A stretch of 64,000 nt of DNA. Source: Snodgrassella sp945267035 (lineage in GTDB: Bacteria > Pseudomonadota > Gammaproteobacteria > Burkholderiales > Neisseriaceae). This document shows, one piece after another, positions 54,982 through 64,000 of the stretch (position 1 is its first letter; each line of letters opens with the position of its first letter). Below the pieces are notes generated by a model. It saw only the letters and a list, made by a program, of their open reading frames with translations. It was not told where the DNA came from and ran no database searches. Where the stretch lies: NCBI RefSeq assembly GCF_026535915.1, contig NZ_JAFNPF010000002.1:36047-100046 (forward strand). Direction: 5' to 3'. The position numbers and the translations under genes are program-made.

Positions 54982-57354
54982 ATGAAAATAAAGCAGATTA
55001 CCGTCAGTTTAATGGCTTTAGGCCTAACTTCACTGGCTTTTGCAGTCGAGCCGTTTACAATTAAAGACATTCGGGTCGAGGGTCTACAACGTACCGCACC
55101 CACTACCGTATTTAGCTATTTACCGGTGAAAATCGGTGATACCTTCACCGATGGCGAAGGGGAGAATATTGTCAAAAAACTGTATGCTACCGGTTTTTTT
55201 GATGACATCCGCGTCGAGACCATGGGAAATCAGGTTTTACTCACCGTAGTTGAACGTCCCATTATCAGCAGCTTCGATGTCACCGGTGGTAAAACCATCA
55301 ACAACAATGATATCAAAAAGAATCTAAGCAATTTTGGTCTGGGTCAATCGCGCGTATTTAATCCGGCGATGTTACAACAAGCCGTAGAAGGCTTGCGTGA
55401 CGCTTATCGGCAAAAAGGGAAAACCGCCGTCACCATCACACCTAAAGTAACCCGTCTTGAGCGCAATCGCGTTGCTGTAGAGCTGAAAATTGATGAAGGT
55501 ACCACCACCACCATCAAAACCATACAATTCCAAGGTAATCAGCATTACTCATCGCGTACATTACGCAAACAAATGTCCCTTAGTCCGCACAACTGGATGA
55601 GCTGGCTATCCAAAAACGATCGTTTCTCAGAAAACCAGTTCAAAGATGATCTGGATAATCTGAGTAACTTTTATCAGGATCATGGATATCTCAACTTCCG
55701 CATTACCGATGTTAATGTCAGCAATAGCGATGGTAAAGTCTCTCAGGCGATCAGTATCACTGTCGATGAAGGCGAACGCTATCGCTGGGGTAATGTTACC
55801 GTAGGGGGTGATACCCGCGAAGTTCCACTGGAAGCCCTACAGCAACTGGTCAAAATCAAACCAGGTAAATGGTATAACCGTGGTCAAATGATTAATACCA
55901 TCAAAGCCATTCAGGATCGCATGGGTAGCAATGGTTATGCCTTTAGTCAGGTCGATGTCCGTCCGATGGCCAACGACAGCAACAAAACCGTTGATTTTGT
56001 CCTCAACGTTATTCCTGATCGTAAAGTCTATGTTAACCAGATCAACATCACCGGTAATAACAAAACCCGCGATGAAGTGTTACGACGCGAGCTGCGTCAG
56101 ATGGAACGCGCACCATATGATACTTACAAAATCAACCGATCCAAGGAACGTATTCAGCAGCTTGGATACTTTGATAATGCTCAGGTAGACATTAAATCCG
56201 TTCCCAATACGCCAGATCAGGTAGATTTGGATATGAGTGTTAAAGAGCGCTCAACTGGTTCCATCAACGTGGGTGCCGGCTGGGCGCAAGATGATGGTCT
56301 GCTTCTGTCGGCCGGTATTGCACAGGATAATTTATTTGGCACCGGTAAATCCGCTAGTCTACAACTGTCACGATCTAAAGTAAGTCAGGTTGCCGGCTTA
56401 TCCTTTACCGATCCCTATTTCACACCGGATGGAGTCAGTCTGGGCTACAACCTTTACTACCGTGGCTATAATCCGAGTAAATCAGAAAGTAACGCCATGG
56501 ATTACAAAACCACCACTGTAGGTGCTGGTGTAAACCTCGGCGTTCCGGTAACCGAACATGACCGTGTTAATTTCGGCTTGGGTGTAGAACATTTGTCTGT
56601 AAATGTATATGGAGATTATGCTCCACAGCGTTATCAAGATTTTGTTGATGAACATGGCAAAAATAATTGGATCGTTAAAGGTACCGTAGGCTGGGGACGC
56701 AATACTACCGATAGTGCGGTATGGCCAACACGTGGTTATATCATCAATGCCAATATGGACAGTGGTCTGCCAGGCGGAGATTTACAGTACTACAGTTTCA
56801 GCCATGATCAGCGCTGGTATTTCCCCTTAAGCAAAAACTTTACCCTAATGCTGTATGGTCAACTTGGTTATGCTGATAGTTATGGTAAAACCAAAGATCT
56901 GCCTTTTATGTATGCGTTTAGTGGCGGTGGTTTAGGTTCCGTACGTGGGTACGAGTCTGGAACCCTAGGTCCGAAATACTATAATCGATATAAAAGTGGT
57001 AGCTGGAGTAGTGATAGCACCAGTTATGGTGGTAATTACATCGCCACAGCCTCCGCTGAACTATTATTCCCAGTGCCAGGTATTAAAGATCAACATACCG
57101 TACGCTTAAGTATGTTTGCTGATGCTGGTAGTGTCTGGGATAATAAAACTTATACTTTTGTAGGACAAAAAAATCCCTATTCAAGTCAAAGTCATAAATC
57201 TAGCCTCAGTAATGAAGCACGTTATTCTGCTGGTTTGGCTGTGACTTGGTTATCACCCATGGGACCCTTGAAGTTCAGTTATGCTTATCCGATTCACAAA
57301 AAACCGGAAGACCAGTTACAGCGCTTTCAGTTCCAGTTAGGAACAACGTTCTAA
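54982..57354 (+). CDS. bamA: Outer membrane protein assembly factor BamA
   Basis: A 790-residue Omp85-family BamA. A 21-residue signal peptide (ends AFA) precedes five POTRA domains (about residues 22-430). The Omp85 beta-barrel follows, with the conserved lid motif GSVRGYESG near residue 655 and a C-terminal Phe (QLGTTF), the usual BAM-targeting end. It inserts beta-barrel proteins. Neisserial name Omp85. Complete. Confidence 0.97.
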   Translation: MKIKQITVSLMALGLTSLAFAVEPFTIKDIRVEGLQRTAPTTVFSYLPVKIGDTFTDGEGENIVKKLYATGFFDDIRVETMGNQVLLTVVERPIISSFDVTGGKTINNNDIKKNLSNFGLGQSRVFNPAMLQQAVEGLRDAYRQKGKTAVTITPKVTRLERNRVAVELKIDEGTTTTIKTIQFQGNQHYSSRTLRKQMSLSPHNWMSWLSKNDRFSENQFKDDLDNLSNFYQDHGYLNFRITDVNVSNSDGKVSQAISITVDEGERYRWGNVTVGGDTREVPLEALQQLVKIKPGKWYNRGQMINTIKAIQDRMGSNGYAFSQVDVRPMANDSNKTVDFVLNVIPDRKVYVNQINITGNNKTRDEVLRRELRQMERAPYDTYKINRSKERIQQLGYFDNAQVDIKSVPNTPDQVDLDMSVKERSTGSINVGAGWAQDDGLLLSAGIAQDNLFGTGKSASLQLSRSKVSQVAGLSFTDPYFTPDGVSLGYNLYYRGYNPSKSESNAMDYKTTTVGAGVNLGVPVTEHDRVNFGLGVEHLSVNVYGDYAPQRYQDFVDEHGKNNWIVKGTVGWGRNTTDSAVWPTRGYIINANMDSGLPGGDLQYYSFSHDQRWYFPLSKNFTLMLYGQLGYADSYGKTKDLPFMYAFSGGGLGSVRGYESGTLGPKYYNRYKSGSWSSDSTSYGGNYIATASAELLFPVPGIKDQHTVRLSMFADAGSVWDNKTYTFVGQKNPYSSQSHKSSLSNEARYSAGLAVTWLSPMGPLKFSYAYPIHKKPEDQLQRFQFQLGTTF

Positions 57355-57378
57355 TCGCTGTTAGATAAGGACAGATTA

Positions 57379-57879
57379 ATGCTTAAAAAAATTGCTTTTG
57401 CGTTTGCTTTAGCCAGCCTGTTCTGCCGATTTACCTGGGCAGAAAGTATCCAAAAGCTGGGTTTTATTGATACCAGTCGCGTCTATCAGCAATCTATACA
57501 GGCACAATCGATTCAAAAACAGCTGGATCAAGAATTCAGTGCTCGCCAGAAAAAGCTTCAAATCATGCAAAATGAAGGCTTGAAGCTTAAAGAAGCGATT
57601 GAGTCAGGTAAAGTTCCTGTAAATGAACGCGAAGCAAAAATTAAGCAAATGCTGGAAATGGATCAGCGCTATAAAGAAGCTGCAGCTAAACTGGCTGAAG
57701 ACTACAATCTTCGTCGTAATGAAGAATTTGCTTCATTACAGCAAAATGCCAATAAAGTCATCATAGAACTGGCGCGCAAAGAGGGTTATGACCTGATCAT
57801 TCAGGATGCCATCTTTGTCAACAGCAAATTTGATATCACTGATGCGGTGATTAAGGCACTTAATGCACAGAAACCATAA
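57379..57879 (+). CDS. skp: Periplasmic chaperone Skp/OmpH
   Basis: A 166-residue protein with a signal peptide (about residues 1-21, ending TWA) and a long coiled-coil region rich in Lys, Glu and Gln (residues 40-130), the Skp body. Skp holds unfolded outer-membrane proteins for BamA. It lies in its usual place between bamA and lpxD. Confidence 0.93.
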   Translation: MLKKIAFAFALASLFCRFTWAESIQKLGFIDTSRVYQQSIQAQSIQKQLDQEFSARQKKLQIMQNEGLKLKEAIESGKVPVNEREAKIKQMLEMDQRYKEAAAKLAEDYNLRRNEEFASLQQNANKVIIELARKEGYDLIIQDAIFVNSKFDITDAVIKALNAQKP

Positions 57880-57888
57880 GGTATTTTC

Positions 57889-58950
57889 ATGGCTTTGAAC
57901 CAGATCACCGCCACCGAGTTGGTCCGCCAACTCGGTGGACAACTACGTGGTGAAGATGTTCTCATCACCAACATCACCTCATTACAACAAGCTGGTGGCA
58001 ACGATATCAGCTTTCTTAGCAATCCGCGCTTGCGAGCTCAGGCGCAGGATAGTCGAGCCGGTGTGCTGATCGTAACGGAAAACTCAGCCGAAATCTTGTC
58101 AGGTCGCACCCTAATCGTAACGGATGACCCATATCTGTACTTTGCTCGAGTGGCTCGACTATTTCATCCACGCAGTCAACCTCAGGCAGGAATTCATCCC
58201 AGCGCCGCTATCGCCGCCACTGCACAAATCGCACCAAATTGTGAAATCGGTGCCCATGTGGTGATTGGTGAACGTACCGTAGTGAAAGACAACACACGTA
58301 TTTTGGCCGGAACAGTCATCGAAGAAGATTGTACTATTGGTCAAGATTGTGTCATTCATCCCAACGTCACCATCTATCATGGTTGCCAATTAGGAGACCG
58401 AGTAGAATTACACTCAGGATGTGTGATTGGCGCAGATGGCTTTGGCTTGGCTTGGGATAAACAAAAAAATCAATGGTTCAAAATAGTGCAAACCGGTGCA
58501 GTTATACTGGGTAATGATGTCGAAATTGGGGCCAATACCACCATAGACCGAGGCGCGATTGAAAACACCGTCATTGAAGATGATGCTAAAATAGATAATC
58601 AGGTCATGATCGGACACAATGGCAAAATTGGTGCCCATGTGGCGATTGTTGCCTGTACAGGTATCGCCGGCAGTACCGAAGTAGGTGCCAATTCCGTCAT
58701 TGGTGGAGCGGCCATGATAGGCGGACATCTAAGCATACCGCCCAAAACCACCATCGGTGCAGCCACCGCCGTCAGCCACAGTATTAAAGAAAGTGGTCAC
58801 TATGCTTCCATTTTTCCCTTACAGAAACACAAGGATTGGGTTAAAAATGCAGCTCATATACGGCATCTGCACGAAATGAATCAGAAAATAAAAGAATTGG
58901 AACAGCAACTGGCTCAACTAAGCAGCCAATTATCAGACCCTCAGGAATAA
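57889..58950 (+). CDS. lpxD: UDP-3-O-(3-hydroxyacyl)glucosamine N-acyltransferase
   Basis: A 353-residue LpxD of the left-handed parallel beta-helix family. The N-terminal uridine-binding domain (about 1-100) is followed by many hexapeptide turns, including IGADGFGLAWD, IGANTTIDRGAIENT and IGHNGKIG with the catalytic His (QVMIGHNGKI). A C-terminal helix (KIKELEQQLAQLSS) is normal. It adds the N-linked acyl chain of lipid A. Ten bases separate it from skp. Confidence 0.96.
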   Translation: MALNQITATELVRQLGGQLRGEDVLITNITSLQQAGGNDISFLSNPRLRAQAQDSRAGVLIVTENSAEILSGRTLIVTDDPYLYFARVARLFHPRSQPQAGIHPSAAIAATAQIAPNCEIGAHVVIGERTVVKDNTRILAGTVIEEDCTIGQDCVIHPNVTIYHGCQLGDRVELHSGCVIGADGFGLAWDKQKNQWFKIVQTGAVILGNDVEIGANTTIDRGAIENTVIEDDAKIDNQVMIGHNGKIGAHVAIVACTGIAGSTEVGANSVIGGAAMIGGHLSIPPKTTIGAATAVSHSIKESGHYASIFPLQKHKDWVKNAAHIRHLHEMNQKIKELEQQLAQLSSQLSDPQE

Positions 58951-58954
58951 AATA

Positions 58955-59413
58955 ATGGATTTGTCTTTACCCATCGACGTTCGTACCTTACAAAAATTAT
59001 TACCTCATCGTTACCCGTTCTTATTGATCGATCGGGTCATCGCCTACGATACCGAGGCCTTGACCTTAAGTGCCATTAAAAACGTCACCGCTAACGAACC
59101 CTTTTTTCAGGGTCATTTCCCAGATTTTCCCGTTATGCCCGGTGTGTTGATTATCGAAGCCATGGCACAAGCCTGTGGTACCTTAGCGATTCTAAGCCAT
59201 GGTGGTCGAGAAGATGATGAAATATACTTTTTCGTTGGCATCGACAATGCCAGATTTAAACGTCAAGTTGTACCAGGAGATCAGTTGAAATTTGAAGTAC
59301 AGCTCTTAGCCAACAAACGTGGCATTGGTAAATTCAAAGCAGTAGCATTAGTTGAAGGTCAGATTGCAGCCGAAGCTGACATCATGTGTGCTAAGCGACA
59401 GGTAGAAAAATAA
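58955..59413 (+). CDS. fabZ: 3-hydroxyacyl-ACP dehydratase FabZ
   Basis: A 152-residue hot-dog-fold dehydratase. Catalytic His54 and Glu68 lie in FQGHFPDFPVMPGVLIIEAM. It dehydrates beta-hydroxyacyl-ACP in fatty acid elongation and competes with LpxA/LpxD for hydroxyacyl-ACP, which explains its constant place between them. Four bases after lpxD. Confidence 0.97.
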   Translation: MDLSLPIDVRTLQKLLPHRYPFLLIDRVIAYDTEALTLSAIKNVTANEPFFQGHFPDFPVMPGVLIIEAMAQACGTLAILSHGGREDDEIYFFVGIDNARFKRQVVPGDQLKFEVQLLANKRGIGKFKAVALVEGQIAAEADIMCAKRQVEK

Positions 59414-59509
59414 CCTTCTAATGCAACTCAACTTCAAACGTTTTAAACAAATTAAAACCTGATTAACCCAAATTGTTTCGGTTAATCAGGATAAAAGCAG
59501 GAAATATAC

Positions 59510-60286
59510 ATGACTCAGATTCACCCTACAGCCATTATCGATCCCAAAGCAGAACTGGATAGTAGTGTCTCTGTGGGTGCCTACACCGTTATCGGCCCGC
59601 ATGTACAGATCGACAGCAATACTGACATTGGTCCCCATGTTGTCATTGATGGACATACCACTATTGGCAGCAATAACCGCATATTTCAGTTTGCTTCATT
59701 AGGGGCCATTCCTCAGGATAAAAAATACCGTGATGAACCCACTAAATTAATCATCGGGAACAATAACACCATCCGTGAATTTACCACCTTCAATACCGGT
59801 ACCGTAACCGGAATTGGTGAAACGCGCATCGGAGATGACAACTGGATCATGGCTTATGTCCATCTGGCACATGATTGCGTAGTCGGCAATCATACCATCT
59901 TTGCCAACAATGCTTCACTGGCAGGACATGTCGTCATCGGTGATTATGTATTGCTGGGGGGATATTCACTGGTTCATCAATTTTGTATCATCGGCGACTA
60001 TGCCATGACCGCTTTCGCTGCCGGCGTCCACAAAGATGTACCGCCTTATGTGATGGCTGCCGGATATCGGGCGGAGCCTGCTGGACTCAATACCGAAGGA
60101 TTGCGCCGCCATCATTTTACCCCTGAGCAGATTGCCAACATAAAGCGCTTGTATAAAATTCTGTATCGGGAAGGATTAACCTATACTGAAGCCCAAGCCA
60201 AAATCATGGCTGAAGCCGATAGTGCTCCAGAGTTACATGTATTCAAAGAATTTTTTTCGCAATCAACTCGTGGTGTCATTCGTTGA
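59510..60286 (+). CDS. lpxA: UDP-N-acetylglucosamine O-acyltransferase
   Basis: A 258-residue LpxA, the first step of lipid A synthesis. Hexapeptide-repeat helix, with the catalytic His at about residue 121 in AYVHLAHDCVVG, and the C-terminal helical domain (NTEGLRRHHF...). It ends the run; lpxB is not adjacent, as in Neisseria. A terminator follows. Confidence 0.97.
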   Translation: MTQIHPTAIIDPKAELDSSVSVGAYTVIGPHVQIDSNTDIGPHVVIDGHTTIGSNNRIFQFASLGAIPQDKKYRDEPTKLIIGNNNTIREFTTFNTGTVTGIGETRIGDDNWIMAYVHLAHDCVVGNHTIFANNASLAGHVVIGDYVLLGGYSLVHQFCIIGDYAMTAFAAGVHKDVPPYVMAAGYRAEPAGLNTEGLRRHHFTPEQIANIKRLYKILYREGLTYTEAQAKIMAEADSAPELHVFKEFFSQSTRGVIR

Positions 60287-60304
60287 TTAGCATCTTGTAC
60301 CCTT

Positions 60305-60337
60305 CGGCAGAATAGTTAATATTATTCTGCCGGTTTT
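60305..60337 (+). terminator. Terminator of lpxA operon
   Basis: Ten-bp stem (CGGCAGAATA / TATTCTGCCG) followed by GTTTTC. Confidence 0.75.
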
Positions 60338-61167
60338 CATTAGCAAACTTAATCAAATATTCATTCATCAACACAAAAAAAGCATCTTCTTACTGTTCGA
60401 ACTTCAGCACCATCAACCTTATCCATACATACTAGCTAAATCTGCACCTCATGACCGGTAAAGAACGTCGCAAACAACCATCTTCAGTCAATGCTAAGTA
60501 GCTTAAATCTCTGTTTGTTACCATAAAAGAACCAGCAAACAGTAAGAATTTAGTAACTGCTTAAAACAATTTGCCTGCCATCAAAAAATATTCGCATGTA
60601 GAAAGTACTGATCGATATTTGATAGTATTAAATCTTTCTTAACCAAAAAACCATTTTGACCATGTTTACTTTATAAAAAATGGGTCAGACCACGTATTAA
60701 AAATTTTAATCTGGGCTTAAATAGCTATCGGCAAAAATCCTGTTTCAGTTTGAAATTAGTCATCAGAGAATATTCAATCCAGTGACACACAGAATAGACC
60801 TAAACAACTAAACTCAAAAGATGGTCAGAGAGTCAACAAATCAATACCAACATAACATTAAGTCAAAACCACATCCGCGTATTTAGATTCAGGTAATCAA
60901 ATTCAGCAAAAGCTAAGCTTGCTTAAATTATCGACAGTATTCCACCTTGCCGTCTTAATTCTTTCTATTCCTATTTCAATTAATGAAGCGCGCCAGAATA
61001 TTTACAAACATCGAAATGCTCATAAACACCTTTAGCATCCTAATACGTATAAATAAACTGTATCTTGTATACTTAGAAGCTTAATTTCCTTCACGGCCGA
61101 CCCCATTCAGATTCTTACAATAGTAGCCCAAAGTTAATCCGAACCACCTTAACTGGCCATTTCAGCG
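60338..61167. other. Gene-free A+T-rich spacer
   Basis: About 0.8 kb between two terminators, no supported frame, RNA or repeat seen. Confidence 0.4.
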
Positions 61168-61196
61168 AAAAAAAGGTTTTCTGCTTAGAGAAAACC
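61168..61196 (-). terminator. Terminator of exbB-exbD
   Basis: On the minus strand: eight-bp stem GGTTTTCT / AGAAAACC with a short loop, then seven Ts, 26 bases after the exbD stop. Confidence 0.85.
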
Positions 61197-61222
61197 CATA
61201 TTGATTCAAGTTTTAATTAAAC

Positions 61223-61651
61223 TCAATTTTTTTCATTTTCTTGTGTAACAAATCCAACCTTGACAAGACCTGCTTCACGAGCTGAAGCCAATACCTGTGC
61301 AATTGAATCGTAGGCAACATTCTTATCCGCCGCAATGGCCAATACCACGTCTGGATCGTTTTTTACTTGTGCACTCAAATTTGAACGTAATTGAGCCAAA
61401 GTGATTGCCTGATCGCCCAGCATAAACTGACCATTTATATCAATCGCCAATCGCAGTGGTGCTTTTGGTTCTTTTTGTTGTTTAGCCATCGTTGCTTGTG
61501 GAGTAGGCAAAGATAAGGGTATAGAGTGTGTTAGTACCGGCATAGTAATCATAAAGACAATCAACAGCACCAACATCACATCCACTAAAGGGGTGACATT
61601 AATTTCTGCAGATTCATGTGCCTCATCATCGCTAAAATGACCAAAAGCCAT
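61223..61651 (-). CDS. exbD: Biopolymer transport protein ExbD
   Basis: A 142-residue ExbD with one TM helix (about residues 18-40: VTPLVDVMLVLLIVFMITMP) carrying the essential Asp (VD), and a periplasmic domain. With ExbB it uses the proton gradient to drive TonB. It lies two bases after exbB. Confidence 0.93.
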   Translation of the reverse strand: MAFGHFSDDEAHESAEINVTPLVDVMLVLLIVFMITMPVLTHSIPLSLPTPQATMAKQQKEPKAPLRLAIDINGQFMLGDQAITLAQLRSNLSAQVKNDPDVVLAIAADKNVAYDSIAQVLASAREAGLVKVGFVTQENEKN

Positions 61652-61653
61652 GA

Positions 61654-62319
61654 TTAATCTCCACTATTCAATAACTGATCATGCAAATCGTGCGCAAATC
61701 CATCCAGATCACGAGCCAGATTTTTTTTACCACGAACCAGTCCGTTATAAAATAACAGAGCAGGAATAGCTGCAAACAGACCTATCGCCGTTGATATCAG
61801 CGCCTCACCAATAGGACCGGCTACGGCAGCAATATTCATCTGTCCAGTATGGCCAATATTAATCAGTGCATGGTAAATGCCCCATACAGTACCAAATAAA
61901 CCAATAAATGGCGCACTGGAGCTGATAGACGCCAATAGAGTTAGTCCTGCCTCATAACGGCGCATGATCTGTTCCATACTGTTGCGAATCCGGCTGGTCA
62001 GAAATTGATTGAACGGTAAAGCTGCGGCTAAAGTACGATTAGATCGATCATGGTAATCTTGCTTTGCCTGAATAGCATCTTTAGCCAATAGCGCAATGGG
62101 TGAATAATTGTCTACTAATTGATTGCGAACTTGAGCTAAACTTTCTGCAGTAGAAAAACAAACTAAAGCTTCGCGATTAAACTTCTTAGCGCGCCACAGA
62201 CTGTAGCATCGTATCAGAGCAATAATCCAAGTCATTAGACTCATCAGCACCAGAATTGCCAATACAGTTAACAAAATCCAGCCACTTTGAGCATATATAG
62301 AACTAATATTACCATCCAT
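61654..62319 (-). CDS. exbB: Biopolymer transport protein ExbB
   Basis: A 221-residue ExbB with three TM segments (about 10-38, 125-155, 165-190) and a cytoplasmic domain between. Family motifs SSSAPFIGLFGTVWGIYHALINIG and AGPIGEALISTAIGLFAAIPALLFYN are exact in kind. Pentameric proton channel with ExbD dimer. It lies 66 bases downstream of tonB. Confidence 0.94.
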   Translation of the reverse strand: MDGNISSIYAQSGWILLTVLAILVLMSLMTWIIALIRCYSLWRAKKFNREALVCFSTAESLAQVRNQLVDNYSPIALLAKDAIQAKQDYHDRSNRTLAAALPFNQFLTSRIRNSMEQIMRRYEAGLTLLASISSSAPFIGLFGTVWGIYHALINIGHTGQMNIAAVAGPIGEALISTAIGLFAAIPALLFYNGLVRGKKNLARDLDGFAHDLHDQLLNSGD

Positions 62320-62385
62320 AAATCACTACCTTGAAAACATTAAATAATTAAATATTTATCATTACCATCTTAAAGCGTATCCACA

Positions 62386-63165
62386 TCATGACTTAAAAGA
62401 GAAATTCACATTGAACGTATACGAATAAGGTATGGCGACACCATTCCTGGTTGCCGGTTTGAATCGATGTCTTTTTACTGCAATAGTTGCAGAGCGATCC
62501 AAGCGACCAAAACCACTTGATTTCACAACCTTGACATTCAAAGGGATACCTTCAGCAGAGACCGATACAGAAATCCCTACAACCCCTTTTTCACCAGCTG
62601 CTATAGAATCTGGAGGATAGGTGGGTCTCAGCCCAGGCAAATAATTGCCTTTATATTCCTCAGGAACTTTAATTCCTTTTTCTGATGGACCCTTACCACC
62701 TCCTTGAGAACCCTTACCATTATTGTCTTTATTACCAGAATTTCCATCTTTAGAACCCTGATCTTTGGTATTTCCTTTTGATTCTTGATTACCAGATGAG
62801 TTTACTTCCTTAGAGGATTCCTCTTGCCTAGGTTTAGTGACTACCGGCGGAGTTTTTGTCGTGGTTTGCTGGGTCTGAAAATGACTGACTTTTTTGGTGG
62901 CCACCACCGGTTTAATATATGTGCGTTCTGGTGTTGCCTTTTTGATTGGATGACTAACCTTGGGAGGTGGAGGAGATGAAAAGGGTGTCGCAGGAGTATC
63001 GTCAGAGCCTGCACTCTTCCCATCTACTCCCAAATCAACATAATCAAGAGATAGATTGTCATCATATTCGATATGTTGCCCCTTAAAAACTGCCCAAAAC
63101 AGTAAAACATGCATTATTAGAACAAAGACAACAATCAAAAAATTGGCTTTTTGTTGGTTTTTCAT
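62386..63165 (-). CDS. tonB: Energy transducer TonB
   Basis: A 259-residue TonB. One N-terminal TM helix (about residues 9-27) anchors it; then a Pro/Lys spacer (residues about 60-115) and a Gly/Ser/Asn/Lys-rich low-complexity stretch (about 115-165). The C-terminal TonB domain (about 170-259) shows GVVGISVSVSAEGIPLNVKV and VKRHRFKPATRNGVAIPY and contacts TonB boxes of outer-membrane receptors. tonB-exbB-exbD run as one operon, and a Fur-like box lies 12 bases before the start codon. Confidence 0.94.
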   Translation of the reverse strand: MKNQQKANFLIVVFVLIMHVLLFWAVFKGQHIEYDDNLSLDYVDLGVDGKSAGSDDTPATPFSSPPPPKVSHPIKKATPERTYIKPVVATKKVSHFQTQQTTTKTPPVVTKPRQEESSKEVNSSGNQESKGNTKDQGSKDGNSGNKDNNGKGSQGGGKGPSEKGIKVPEEYKGNYLPGLRPTYPPDSIAAGEKGVVGISVSVSAEGIPLNVKVVKSSGFGRLDRSATIAVKRHRFKPATRNGVAIPYSYTFNVNFSFKS

Positions 63166-63176
63166 ATCGACTATAT

Positions 63177-63195
63177 GTTAATGTAAATTATTATT
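63177..63195 (-). promoter_or_regulatory. Candidate Fur box upstream of tonB
   Basis: GTTAATGTAAATTATTATT matches the 19-base Fur consensus GATAATGATAATCATTATC at 14 of 19 positions, 12 bases upstream of the tonB start. Iron control is inferred. Confidence 0.5.
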
Positions 63196-63820
63196 GTTCG
63201 CAATAAGATGTTAACTTAATAGCATTGAAGAGTTCTTTGATAACCCTTAAAACCTCAAAATGGCGCGCTGTTTGCAACTATATAAGCAGTGATAATACGA
63301 AAAAAATCAATATAACCTATTCTTATTATTCAATCGCACCGAAACAACAAATACACAAGCACCATCAGAATAAATAAATATTAGCATCATCAATCTGAGA
63401 CGTAACCTGAATATAAATTAAGCCACTCATCAAGATTGAAAACAGCAAACCATAGGCGTGTTATTTTTTTATTGGCCACTTTAGCCAGAAATATATATAT
63501 GAATCAGCAAAAAAGAGATTGCTCATCATCGCCAATTCAATTTTGCTTATTCAAGAGCAAAAAATGGTTCCGCTCGTTTAACTTTTTGTTGCTTCATCGC
63601 AGCCCCTTCGTAACAATTGAAAGAAAAAAGTATAGACAGCGAGGCAAAATACAGATGAGTGATGGGTATATACAGTTTATCTGCGCCAAAGACAAAAGCA
63701 GATAGAGAGTGAGCAAAACAGCAAAAGGGGCAAGAAATAAAAATACCCACAATTAATAACCTATGCACAAACAGGAGGTTTAGCGTGGTTGGGCAAAAAA
63801 ATAGCCAATAAGGCGATAAA
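63196..63820. other. Gene-free region upstream of rRNA promoter
   Basis: Frames at 63436-63705 (+) and 63547-63891 (-) overlap each other, and the latter also covers the rRNA promoter. Neither has a ribosome site, so I do not call them. The A+T-rich stretch at 63793-63822 may be an UP element. Confidence 0.45.
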
Positions 63821-63825
63821 AAGAG

Positions 63826-63854
63826 TTGACATGAAAAATGATGGGGCGTATAGT
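63826..63854 (+). promoter_or_regulatory. rRNA operon promoter
   Basis: Perfect TTGACA (63826-63831) and TATAGT (63849-63854) with a 17-base spacer, followed by a GC-rich discriminator (TCGCC), the mark of stringently controlled stable-RNA promoters. It reads to the right. Confidence 0.85.
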
Positions 63855-63923
63855 TCGCCTTCTTCGCTGAAGACGGTCCGAAAAAAACCAAGCAGTTTAA
63901 AGTAGAACGCAGTCAGAAGCAAC

Positions 63924-63977
63924 GCTCTTTAACAAACAGATTACCGATAAGTGTGAGTGCGGATAAGCCTCACACTG
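63924..63977 (+). promoter_or_regulatory. rRNA leader: boxA and hairpin
   Basis: GCTCTTTAACA at 63924-63934 matches the antitermination boxA. A hairpin (GTGTGAG at 63951-63957 with CTCACAC at 63969-63975) follows, in the position of boxB. The 16S rRNA gene should start beyond the right end of the window. Confidence 0.8.
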
Positions 63978-64000
63978 ATTCAGAGAGACAGGATAAAAAT

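Noticed and set aside
63436..63891. Two small frames before the rRNA promoter
   Set aside because: They overlap each other on opposite strands, and one covers the promoter; no ribosome site.
1..64000. CRISPR arrays, complete insertion sequences or prophage genes
   Set aside because: No regularly spaced direct repeats, transposase or phage genes were seen.

Overview
The window looks like a chromosomal segment of a beta-proteobacterium of the family Neisseriaceae, most like a low-GC bee-gut type such as Snodgrassella. The genus is inferred from gene content, protein style and A+T-rich decayed spacers; it was not tested by a search. Almost everything is housekeeping: electron-transfer flavoprotein, purine, histidine and queuosine genes, the cell-division ABC pair, and the long run rpsB-tsf-pyrH-frr-uppS-cdsA-dxr-rseP-bamA-skp-lpxD-fabZ-lpxA. 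A TonB-ExbB-ExbD energiser and the promoter plus leader of an rRNA operon follow; the 16S gene itself lies beyond the right edge.

Layout. 1-2.5 kb: A+T-rich, gene-poor, with eroded reading frames and four DnaA boxes. 2.5-8.1 kb: etfBA, a perfect parS-like palindrome, threonine aldolase, a YigZ protein, purD and, convergent, tenA. 8.1-10.3 kb: no genes, but a dense cluster of DnaA boxes that I read as a candidate replication origin. 10.3-15.9 kb: a minus-strand array of small lipoproteins, several of the DKNYY type, with duplicated broken copies and short coding-like fragments between them. 16.9-31.7 kb: hydroxyacid dehydrogenase, FKBP, mnmE (with a second parS-like site inside it), an SDR/acyl-CoA ligase pair, an MFS transporter, secB, grxC, ftsEX, aroG, queF under a preQ1 riboswitch, a queuosine-precursor transporter and prfB with its programmed frameshift. 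32.6-47.3 kb: purB, a small lipoprotein, a glyoxalase-fold protein, the hisG-NYN-hisD operon, tRNA-Leu(CAA), a NERD protein, a DMT exporter, an FAD oxidoreductase, a nitroreductase and 5-formyl-THF cyclo-ligase. 47.4-60.3 kb: the translation / isoprenoid / outer-membrane biogenesis run. 61.2-63.2 kb: exbD, exbB, tonB. 63.8-64.0 kb: rRNA promoter, boxA and leader hairpin.

How it fits together. The 47-60 kb run links translation factors with undecaprenyl and isoprenoid precursors, CDP-diacylglycerol, lipid A acylation and outer-membrane protein insertion, all supporting envelope growth. If the DnaA-box cluster at about 8.2-9.2 kb is oriC, the two parS-like sites flank it within about 10 kb, and the ribosomal/envelope run and the rRNA operon both read away from it. 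That is the usual arrangement around a chromosomal origin. The accessory interest is the decaying lipoprotein array next to it, which may be an old store of immunity-type proteins; that function is inference.
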